Shown: in pieces, positions 39,628 through 45,834 of the stretch
Layout of the letters: the number at the start of each line of letters is the position of its first letter
Position numbering within the stretch: the stretch's first letter is position 1
Source: a virus
DNA: 45,834 nt
IMG/VR virus record: IMGVR_UViG_3300009008_000072
Span: 1 to 45,834 of that record
Direction: 5' to 3' (one strand)
The notes under the pieces: generated by a model
What the model saw: only the letters and a program-made list of their open reading frames with translations
Told to the model about the DNA's origin: nothing
The model's database searches: none
Translations under genes and position numbers: made by a program

Positions 39628-41262
39628 ATGTCGGTACCTGTTCTTACTCCATCAAGCGCAATTAGTGCAGTAACACTTCCTGCAACAGGAAGCTTTGCAA
39701 ACGTCGATGCACATGTTCCATATAGAATATATTCAGATGAATCGGCACCCCTTTATTCATCGATGTTTGTTTCTGGTGCAACAGAGCAAGTATCCTATGT
39801 TTATAAGAAATTGGGTGGCGATGTACTTGATATAGAGTTGACTGAGGGGAGCGTCTATTCCGCTTACGAAGAGGCAGTACTAGAATACTCTTATATATTA
39901 AACTTACACCAAGCAAATAACGTCATTTCTGATGTTTTGGGCAACTCTACTGGATCCTTTGATCATAAGGGGAATCTGATGTCGGGCTCTGATCTGTATG
40001 CATCTCTTGATGGTCAACATGTTGCGCTTAAGTATCCTCTTTTTGATTATGCCATGGCTCGACGCGTCAGTGAGGGCATCTCCGCAGAAATAGGACTTAA
40101 AGGCAGCAACAATCATTATTCTGCATCCTTTGCAGTGACTGATGGAATTCAGGACTACAATTTGCAGACGATTTTGGACAACGAGGACGGCACTGCTGCC
40201 ACCGCTACAATAACCGTTACATCAGATGCCGATGCAGCGGGGCTCAATGGGGACTCTTTTAAGCTAGTCGACTCTCAAGGTCGAGTAGCAAAATTTACTT
40301 TTGATTCTACGACAGCAGAAACGGTAAATGGCAGAATAGGGTTGAACGGGGTGGCAGACGTTGGCCCCATTTCTATAGCCATAATGAATGCAATAAATGA
40401 CTCGAGTGTTAATCTAAAGGTTACAGCAACCAATCCCAGCCCGGGCACACTTACACTTACGCAAGATATAGCAGGCACGGTAGGGAACAAATCAGTTGAT
40501 TTTTCAGGGGTTACAGATATTTCTTCAACAGACTTCACTTCAGGCGCCGGGTCTGAATATGTCGGAAGAATTAATGGCCGAAAAATACTAATAACCAAGG
40601 TTTATTATAAGACTCCGGCCGCAATGTGGAGGTTCTTTGGCTATTATGGGGGGTTAAACGTAGTTGGAAACCTCCATAACTATGGGCAATTTTCAGATGA
40701 TTCCTCCTTTCAACTTGTGCCAACGTGGCAAAACAAGCAACAATCTTTAGCATTTGAGGATGCGATTTACACTAGGATGTCTCATTATTCGTATGAGATA
40801 AGGAATAATTCTACAATAAGATTATATCCTATACCATCGGCACACACGCCCGATCACATGTGGATAGAGTTTACTGTACCATCTGACGTTTGGGAATCGG
40901 AGGATACACAGACCGGCGGCGTAAACAATTTGAACACAATTCCTTTGGGTAATTTGCCATTTGAAAATATAAACTCGATAGGAAAGCAATGGATTCGAAG
41001 ATTTGCCCTAGCATTGTGTAAAGAGACTTTGGGGCAAGTTAGGAGTAAGTTTAATTCTATCCCTGTACCTGGGGACAGCATAACGCTGAATGGTACGGCT
41101 TTATTATCAGAGGGCAAAGAAGAGCAAGAGAAACTTAGAACCGAACTCAAGGAGACTTTGGCAGAAATGACATATAGTAAGCTTGCAGGTGATGATGCTA
41201 CGTTAATAGAAAATTCACAGAAAGTTATGACCCAGGTACCAAACTATATATTTGTAGGATAA
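39628..41262 (+). CDS. Probable neck protein (gp13-like) carrying an inserted beta module
   Basis: 544 residues, longer than T4 gp13 (309). The helical N-terminal part (LGGDVLDIELTEGSVYSAYE, then EEAVLEYSYILNLHQ) and the C-terminal block (WIRRFALALCKETLGQVRSK, then SIPVPGDSITLNG) resemble neck or virion proteins of T4-like marine phages. It is followed by gp14- and gp15-like genes, in T4 order 13-14-15. Residues about 188-308 hold a recurrent beta module inserted between DYNLQTIL and YVGRINGRKI. The assignment as gp13 rests on context and weak resemblance. A general head-completion protein is the alternative. GAGGA is the SD. Confidence 0.62.
   Translation: MSVPVLTPSSAISAVTLPATGSFANVDAHVPYRIYSDESAPLYSSMFVSGATEQVSYVYKKLGGDVLDIELTEGSVYSAYEEAVLEYSYILNLHQANNVISDVLGNSTGSFDHKGNLMSGSDLYASLDGQHVALKYPLFDYAMARRVSEGISAEIGLKGSNNHYSASFAVTDGIQDYNLQTILDNEDGTAATATITVTSDADAAGLNGDSFKLVDSQGRVAKFTFDSTTAETVNGRIGLNGVADVGPISIAIMNAINDSSVNLKVTATNPSPGTLTLTQDIAGTVGNKSVDFSGVTDISSTDFTSGAGSEYVGRINGRKILITKVYYKTPAAMWRFFGYYGGLNVVGNLHNYGQFSDDSSFQLVPTWQNKQQSLAFEDAIYTRMSHYSYEIRNNSTIRLYPIPSAHTPDHMWIEFTVPSDVWESEDTQTGGVNNLNTIPLGNLPFENINSIGKQWIRRFALALCKETLGQVRSKFNSIPVPGDSITLNGTALLSEGKEEQEKLRTELKETLAEMTYSKLAGDDATLIENSQKVMTQVPNYIFVG
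40189..40551 (+). repeat. Inserted beta module F within the neck protein
   Basis: Residues about 188-308 of the 544-residue protein. It reads ATATITVTSDADAAG, FKLVDSQGRVAKFTFD, AIMNAINDSSVNLKVTATNP, TLTLTQDIAGTVGNKSVDFS, and ends DFTSGAGS. The same order of strand, helix A..I..AIN, and LTQ..AG..GN occurs in module A of the giant protein. Confidence 0.65.
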
Positions 41263-41277
41263 TGAGGTTCTAATAGC

Positions 41278-41766
41278 ATGTCTGATAATAAATGGGAACA
41301 ACCGGCTAAGCCACCTCCTCCGATGTTTGTCGGAAAGAAGGAAAAAGACTTTGTAAAGCAGGTTAACGATGAGGTTATTGAGCGCGTCGTAGGTCAGACG
41401 ATTCTTTATCATCCTATCAGTATAGAACACACGAACTTTCACACTCTCTATGGAGAGGCGATTGAAAAGAATTTTTTAAACCCAATTAGGGTCCACGCGC
41501 TGGTTAAATATACGTCTCAAGAAACTACAACAACAAGCTTGGGTGTCGACAGGATAGAAAAGATAGATGTGTTTTTTCACAAAAGAAGGTTGACAGAGGA
41601 TCAAGACCTTTTTGTTAGGGAAGGCGACTTTATACTGTTCGGGGAACAATATTATGAAATATTGACTCTCGAGGAGCCGAAATGGCTGTTCGGACAAGTA
41701 GAATCCAAATTCGAAATTGCAGCATCCTGCGTAAGAGCAAGAGAGGGACTTTTTGATGCAAGCTGA
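41278..41766 (+). CDS. Neck protein (gp14-like)
   Basis: 162 residues, shorter than T4 gp14 (256). Blocks line up by eye with T4 gp14 in the same order: ILYHPIS... with LYGEAIEKNF, then FGVDR-like LGVDRIEKIDVFFHKRRL, then REGDFILFGEQYYEILTLEE, then WLFGQVESKFEIAA. gp14 joins the head vertex to the tail after packaging. The match is modest, but neighbours gp13-like and gp15-like support it. A GAGG SD lies about 12 bases upstream. The end overlaps the next gene by 11 bases. The missing length relative to T4 is at the C-terminus. Confidence 0.62.
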   Translation: MSDNKWEQPAKPPPPMFVGKKEKDFVKQVNDEVIERVVGQTILYHPISIEHTNFHTLYGEAIEKNFLNPIRVHALVKYTSQETTTTSLGVDRIEKIDVFFHKRRLTEDQDLFVREGDFILFGEQYYEILTLEEPKWLFGQVESKFEIAASCVRAREGLFDAS

Positions 41767-42982
41767 GTATGATAAAGATCACAGCCTTTTAAAGCTTTAC
41801 TTCAACCCTTCGACAATTGAAACGATAGACAGGGCAATGATGAACTATGTGGAAAAGCTAAAGCTATTTTCAGAAACAAACAAGGGTTGGAAGAAAGTAC
41901 CTGTTATATGGGCTTCTGCAGAAAGGGCATTTCAGAGTAAGAAGGATTCTGAAATTCGAGACGCTAGCGGTATGCTTAAGTTGCCACTTATAACTGTAGC
42001 TAGAACAGAGATGACTAAAGATCCTGCTAAGCGCGCCGCATTTCACGGAAATGTTCCAGAGATTAACGATGAACAGGGCGGCGCCATTGCCACACATCGA
42101 GTGATATATCAAGATAAGTCACGAAACTTTGCCCATGCAGACAATAATCGAATGTTTAATCAGTCTGGCTTCCCTCGCGAGAATAAGAAAAAAGTATACA
42201 AAACAATTTCTGTGCCAATGCCAGTTAATATTTCTGTAAAATATGATATACTTATAAGAACAGAGTATCAACAGCAGCTAAATGATTTGATGCTGCCCTT
42301 TATAACAAAACCCGGGACCATAAATTTCGTGTCGATATCAGAAGAAGAGCATAAGTACGAAGCGTTTATAGATCAGGGATTTACGCAGACCACCAACCTA
42401 GATAATTACACTTCGGAGGAAAGAAGATTCGAAACCAAGATTTCTGTCTCTGTTATCGGGTATTTGGTGGGAGAAGGAAAGAACAGAGAGCGTCCTCATT
42501 TTGCAGTGAGGGAAAATTTCGTAGAGATTAAGACACCAAGAGAGAGAATTTCTTTAAGAGAAATTCCAGATCATGAGTATGGCGCATATTATGGTCTGGC
42601 CGGCGTTACAATGCAGGAACTGGTTAGAGAATTTGGACCTTCGTTTGTGGGTCAAAACTTTTCTAATATTCCTGCTATTGGGGCAGGTTTTATGGGCGGT
42701 TTTCAAAATAGTGGAAATGTTGTGACTACCAATAATTTTTCGACAGTGCTTAATGAGTTTTTCGCCTTTCGAGAACTGATAAAGGACACCGGCGAAGCTG
42801 CCGGCAGAAATTTTACAACCTCAAAGGACGTGAAATCAGACAGTGAGACGATTTTCGTCGACGGTCAGTTGCAATTTCCTGGAGCGAACAGAGACTATAC
42901 GATACTAAATCGAAATATTACTTTTAATTACAACATAGATGAGGATTCTACTGTTTTTTGCACCTATATAATAGACAGGTAA
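41756..42982 (+). CDS. Tail terminator / sheath-stabiliser (gp15-like)
   Basis: 408 residues from the ATG at 41756, preferred over TTG at 41753 because GAGAGGGA is 7 bases away. Blocks match T4 gp15 (272 residues): MNYVEKLKLF, KKVPVIWASAERAFQ, MLKLPLITVARTEM, PMPVNISVKYDILIRTEYQQ, LNDLMLPFITKPG, and RRFETKISVSVIGYLVG. gp15 caps the contractile tail and connects it to the neck, so its presence argues for a myovirus. The protein is longer than T4's, with an extra C-terminal ~140 residues including a Gly/Asn/Phe-rich stretch (GAGFMGGFQNSGN) and a final beta region (YTILNRNITFNYNID). Confidence 0.72.
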   Translation: MQAEYDKDHSLLKLYFNPSTIETIDRAMMNYVEKLKLFSETNKGWKKVPVIWASAERAFQSKKDSEIRDASGMLKLPLITVARTEMTKDPAKRAAFHGNVPEINDEQGGAIATHRVIYQDKSRNFAHADNNRMFNQSGFPRENKKKVYKTISVPMPVNISVKYDILIRTEYQQQLNDLMLPFITKPGTINFVSISEEEHKYEAFIDQGFTQTTNLDNYTSEERRFETKISVSVIGYLVGEGKNRERPHFAVRENFVEIKTPRERISLREIPDHEYGAYYGLAGVTMQELVREFGPSFVGQNFSNIPAIGAGFMGGFQNSGNVVTTNNFSTVLNEFFAFRELIKDTGEAAGRNFTTSKDVKSDSETIFVDGQLQFPGANRDYTILNRNITFNYNIDEDSTVFCTYIIDR

Positions 42983-42998
42983 AGGAGGATATAAGGCA

Positions 42999-43457
42999 AT
43001 GAGTCTCAAAGACAGACTAAATAAAGTTTTGGATCGGATAGACGATCTATCTAGCAAATTAGAACTATCAGAAAAGGAGAAAAAGGAAATGATCGAAGAC
43101 CCAATTGCATCTCAGATTGAGGAGCTTTTAGAAGAAGAGGGGGGACAGGAGGCCGACCAAGCTGGCCAGCCGGCTAGTCCCCCACCGCGCCTGGAGATTG
43201 AGTGGGAGGCTGTGGCTCCAATCGTCCAGTTACGTAACGCCTCTAACAGCTTGAGAAGTTCGCTCTCGGAGCTTTGTATTGAATACGAGATAAGAAAGAG
43301 AAAAATTATGAACTCTTTGGAAGCAATTGAAACTAATCTTGCCGAGAGAGTACAAGAGTTGAGAGATTCAAGTGGCCTTCCAGAAGAAGCGATGTATAAC
43401 TTACGACTTCCTGACGAACCAAACGATTCAGGTGAGTTTATCTTGAGAGAAGAATAA
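42999..43457 (+). CDS. Hypothetical coiled-coil protein, 152 residues
   Basis: 152 residues with a strong AAGGAGG SD. The N-terminal ~50 residues are a charged coiled coil (LKDRLNKVLDRIDDLSSKLE). A Pro/Glu/Gln-rich linker follows (about 50-63), then a second helical region (about 75-125). No Cys cluster, membrane segment or known motif was found. It lies between the tail terminator and a DUF5659-like gene. A tail-assembly or small virion role is possible, but nothing in the sequence decides it. Confidence 0.65.
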   Translation: MSLKDRLNKVLDRIDDLSSKLELSEKEKKEMIEDPIASQIEELLEEEGGQEADQAGQPASPPPRLEIEWEAVAPIVQLRNASNSLRSSLSELCIEYEIRKRKIMNSLEAIETNLAERVQELRDSSGLPEEAMYNLRLPDEPNDSGEFILREE

Positions 43458-43512
43458 GAAAAGACCGTCAGGCATATCTTTTATTCTTTTTGTTAAAGAA
43501 AACAAACTCAGG

Positions 43513-43527
43513 GAGACTATTTATAAC
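43513..43527 (+). promoter_or_regulatory. GACTATTTATAAC leader between SD and ATG of the gene at 43528
   Basis: AGGGAG is followed by ACTATTTATAAC and then ATG at 43528. It is the same core (ACTATTTA) as the intergenic elements, but here it lies within the SD-to-start spacer, as also before 33531 (GGAG TATTTATAAGAG ATG). Confidence 0.35.
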
Positions 43528-43758
43528 ATGAGCAATGATAAGAAAACTTATGTAACAAGCGATATCGGAATCGCCGCGTACCTACAACTTCATAATTTTA
43601 AACTACTTAGTTGCAAAAGATTGGACAGTGGAAAATTCTATTTCGAATTTGATGACGCCTCGGATGAGTGCCAAATGAGATCTTTAGAATTTTTACAGTC
43701 CGACTTTTGCAAGTTTGATAACATAATAAGAAACTTAAAAAAAGTATTGTTCTCTTAA
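43528..43758 (+). CDS. Small DUF5659-like protein, 76 residues
   Basis: 76 residues. The pattern YVTSDIGIAAYLQLHNFKLL, then KFYFEFDD, then FDNIIRNLKKVLF corresponds to the small DUF5659-type proteins of phages and bacteria ('Y.T.D...AAYL...G..L...F.F.D....L..LK'). Function is unknown. Codons and SD (AGGGAG) support translation. It is single and short, between the coiled-coil gene and the fibre gene. Confidence 0.65.
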   Translation: MSNDKKTYVTSDIGIAAYLQLHNFKLLSCKRLDSGKFYFEFDDASDECQMRSLEFLQSDFCKFDNIIRNLKKVLFS

Positions 43759-43873
43759 AGAACTGAATTACTATATACATTAGAGTGTTTGTCTAGTAAC
43801 TTCAGTTAATCTTTCCTTTAGTTTTCCCCCTTTTTATTTAATAATTTTTAAATTCAGTTTTGTCGCAAAATGG

Positions 43874-43892
43874 TCCTATCTTTTATAGGAGG
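43874..43892 (+). promoter_or_regulatory. Hairpin covering the Shine-Dalgarno of the tail-fibre gene
   Basis: TCCTAT (43874-43879), loop CTTTT, ATAGGA (43885-43890). The right arm contains the first part of the AGGAGG SD (43887-43892), and the ATG follows at 43902. Folding would partly hide the ribosome site. The 143-base gap before the gene otherwise shows T-rich sequence and a weak ACTATATAC stretch. Confidence 0.4.
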
Positions 43893-43901
43893 AAAAAATA
43901 G

Positions 43902-45834
43902 ATGGCAAAAGCAACAGGCTCCATTACAATTAATGGAAATCCGGATACAGATGGAAGTACCGTTGTCGTCGACGATGGTCAAGGTACGATCCACAGTGAA
44001 GTCACGTTTAATACCAGAGACGGCCCCACAGACCACAATGTAACGTCGAAGAACGCAAACTTGTTTACGACTTCAACGAATAGCACCTCTTCAAGTCGCC
44101 CTCAAATGTACTTGAGGATTGGTGGAGGTAACTGGTCGTACAATAGTTTCGACGATGATTGGGGTATGGATGGAACCTACCCTGCAAAGCTGTGGATATC
44201 TGATACAGTAGGTAATAAAATATCTATTAGATTTTCCACTGCGACGTCAGGAACTTCCGGTTCAGCCGTCGATGATGCTTACAACAGTCAATCTCGTAAG
44301 ATCTCGACTGGCGTATACGAAGTAACAGCCAATAACGGCGTTACTGGTATTGTTGGTGGTATAATCTATGGTATCAAGGTTTGTATACAGGATGCTATTG
44401 ATAATGATAGTTTCGACTTAACAGTTTTAGTTAAGAATGGCTCAAATGCAACACAGACGAGTACCACTCCCAGTACAAGTATGACTCAGTTATATTTGTA
44501 CTCCCCGGAGAGTACAGACAGAGGTCCAGAACATGCCGGTATATCGGTTGGTCTGGATAGGCACAGCGGATCTTGGACAACCACATCTTCCGCTTCTGAG
44601 TATTTTGGTATTGCTGCTTATGCATCACATTCAGGGAGTAATTATGCTATTACGAATTTGAATGCATATGATACAGTTGGCTATTGTTGGAAGGGTACTC
44701 CATATGAGGTTTCACATGGAGACTTAACAGCAGCAGAGATTGCTGATCAACTTAAAAAACTGATCAACGCATTGCCGATAGCGATTACAGCAACAGTTAG
44801 TTCGAATGTAGTTAGTTTAACGAACGATGCCCACGGAACGGGGGCTAATGTAACCATAACAACAAACGACTCTACTAATTTTGGTGTCTCTGGCATGTCC
44901 GGTGGCAGCGCACAAGGTGGAGGAGGAGGATCAACACAAATGGCAAGAACAATGCTAAACAACAACCGGCTAGCAATAACAACTGCTCTGTTACCGCAAG
45001 ATATAAACGAGCAGAATACTCAAGCTGACCTAGGTAGCACCTCAATGGAGTGGGGCGACCTTTATATGGCTGATGGCAAGGCTATCAAACTTGGTCATGA
45101 CCAAGAAGTTACGTTAACTCACGTTGCAGATACTGGTATTCTTTTGAATTCCAGCATGCAGCTCCAATTTGGTGATTCTGCAACTCATATTAAGCAGGTC
45201 TCTGACACCAACCTGGAGATTGAAGCAGATGGATCAGTTATTCTCGATGCGCCTGTTCTTGATCTTCAAGATGACGGAGTTATCGTTAAGTTTGGCGATG
45301 ATTCGGATGTCACCTTGACACATATCGCAGATACAGGACTTCGTTTGAACTCAACAATGGCACTTCAGTTCAACGACGCATCACAATATATTTATGCTCC
45401 GTCAGCAACTGTGCTTGATATTCACGCTACTGATGAGGTAGAGATTACTGCAACTCTCTGTGATATTAATGCAAACCTGGATGTTTCAGGGACATATACC
45501 GGCGGCGGCCTGATGACCGTCGGCGGCAGTATTGTGATTCCAGACGCTGGCACAATTGGTTCCGCTTCGGACACTAACGCAATCGCTATTTCTAGTGGTG
45601 GTGTTGTTTCTGTTTCGGCCACCACTGACGCGTCCAGCTCAACAAGCGGTGTCCTCACTGTTGCTGGTGGTATGGGTGTTGCTAAAAAGCTATACGTTGG
45701 TACAGACTTGGACGTTGACGGCACAGCCAATCTTGACATTGTTGATATTGATGGCGCTGTAGACATGGCAAGTACACTAACCATCGGCGGCGTTACCAAA
45801 GTCGGCTCTGCGGCTGGTAGTGGTGTAGATGCTT
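43902..45834 (+). CDS. Tail-fibre type protein, N-terminal part (runs off the right edge)
   Basis: An open frame from ATG 43902 to the window end, 644 codons with no stop. AGGAGG lies 9 bases upstream. The first ~260 residues are a beta-rich domain (KATGSITINGNPDTDGSTVV). A beta module follows at about 269-345, ending in a GGGGG stretch. The next part is typical of phage side fibres: two related segments (VTLTHVADTGILLNSSMQLQ at about 402 and VTLTHIADTGLRLNSTMALQ at about 469), then DVSGTYTGGGLMTVGGSI and GVLTVAGGMGVAKKLYVGTD repeats. Such fibres bind host receptors. The C-terminal tip and any chaperone lie outside the window. Similar fibre repeats are common in viral metagenomes. Confidence 0.88.
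   Translation, partial: MAKATGSITINGNPDTDGSTVVVDDGQGTIHSEVTFNTRDGPTDHNVTSKNANLFTTSTNSTSSSRPQMYLRIGGGNWSYNSFDDDWGMDGTYPAKLWISDTVGNKISIRFSTATSGTSGSAVDDAYNSQSRKISTGVYEVTANNGVTGIVGGIIYGIKVCIQDAIDNDSFDLTVLVKNGSNATQTSTTPSTSMTQLYLYSPESTDRGPEHAGISVGLDRHSGSWTTTSSASEYFGIAAYASHSGSNYAITNLNAYDTVGYCWKGTPYEVSHGDLTAAEIADQLKKLINALPIAITATVSSNVVSLTNDAHGTGANVTITTNDSTNFGVSGMSGGSAQGGGGGSTQMARTMLNNNRLAITTALLPQDINEQNTQADLGSTSMEWGDLYMADGKAIKLGHDQEVTLTHVADTGILLNSSMQLQFGDSATHIKQVSDTNLEIEADGSVILDAPVLDLQDDGVIVKFGDDSDVTLTHIADTGLRLNSTMALQFNDASQYIYAPSATVLDIHATDEVEITATLCDINANLDVSGTYTGGGLMTVGGSIVIPDAGTIGSASDTNAIAISSGGVVSVSATTDASSSTSGVLTVAGGMGVAKKLYVGTDLDVDGTANLDIVDIDGAVDMASTLTIGGVTKVGSAAGSGVDA
44706..44933 (+). repeat. Inserted beta module G within the tail-fibre protein
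   Basis: Residues about 269-345. Blocks are LTAAEIADQLKKLINALPIA, VSSNVVSLTNDAHGTGANVT, TNFGVSGMSGGS. It keeps the helix, strand with LT...G..(A/G)N, and terminal F...GG pattern of modules A to F, but is shorter. Confidence 0.5.

Noticed and set aside
1-45834. tRNA genes, integrase, transposase, toxin-antitoxin or restriction genes
   Set aside because: None was recognised. Intergenic gaps are all under 150 bases and hold only promoter-like elements and hairpins.

Overview
The window is a contiguous stretch of a large tailed-phage genome of the T4-like myovirus type. Every convincing gene lies on the + strand, genes touch or overlap by a few bases, and no host housekeeping gene, tRNA, integrase, transposase or CRISPR array was seen. 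T4-type hallmarks read directly from the protein sequences are a terminase large subunit (gp17-like), portal (gp20-like), prohead protease (gp21-like), scaffold (gp22-like position and composition), major capsid protein (gp23-like), and probable gp13-, gp14- and gp15-like neck and tail-terminator proteins. The family resemblances I remember are mostly to uncultivated or marine T4-like phages. The host cannot be named from this window.

Layout. (1) 15-21330: tail, baseplate and adhesin-type structural proteins, including one of 3468 residues, two further proteins of more than 1000 residues, and two paralogous pairs. (2) 21357-26168: a small DNA-metabolism island with a RuvC-like resolvase, a zinc-ribbon/TOPRIM primase, a 60-residue protein and a fused SbcD-SbcC (Mre11-Rad50, T4 gp47-gp46) protein. 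Its two units are preceded by bacterial sigma-70 type promoters with extended -10 elements. (3) 26181-27595: overlapping small membrane or exported proteins that look like a lysis cassette, plus a small Cys-rich protein. (4) 27654-38464: packaging and head assembly, from the terminase to the capsid protein, with a phage-encoded ribosomal protein bS21 in the middle. (5) 38604-43758: capsid accessory protein, a basic histone-H1-like protein, neck and tail-terminator genes, and small unknowns. (6) 43902 to the right edge: the N-terminal part of a tail-fibre-type protein that runs out of the window.

How the parts work together. The island supplies recombination, repair and priming functions. The head genes would build a prohead on the scaffold, the protease would mature it, and the terminase would fill it through the portal. 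The gp13/14/15-like proteins would close the head and cap the tail. No tail sheath, tail tube, lysozyme or DNA polymerase gene was identified here, so those must lie elsewhere.

Main points of interest. (a) A roughly 75-240 residue beta-rich domain recurs about seven times inserted in otherwise unrelated structural proteins: five times in the giant protein, once in the gp13-like neck protein and once in the fibre protein. (b) The single-chain SbcD-SbcC has a C-X6-C rather than C-X2-C hook. (c) A bS21 gene sits in the head cluster. (d) The resolvase gene appears to be leaderless. (e) A repeated AACTATTTA-type element precedes most late transcription units. (f) A 21-codon ORF has a near-perfect Shine-Dalgarno (SD) sequence just before a hairpin terminator.
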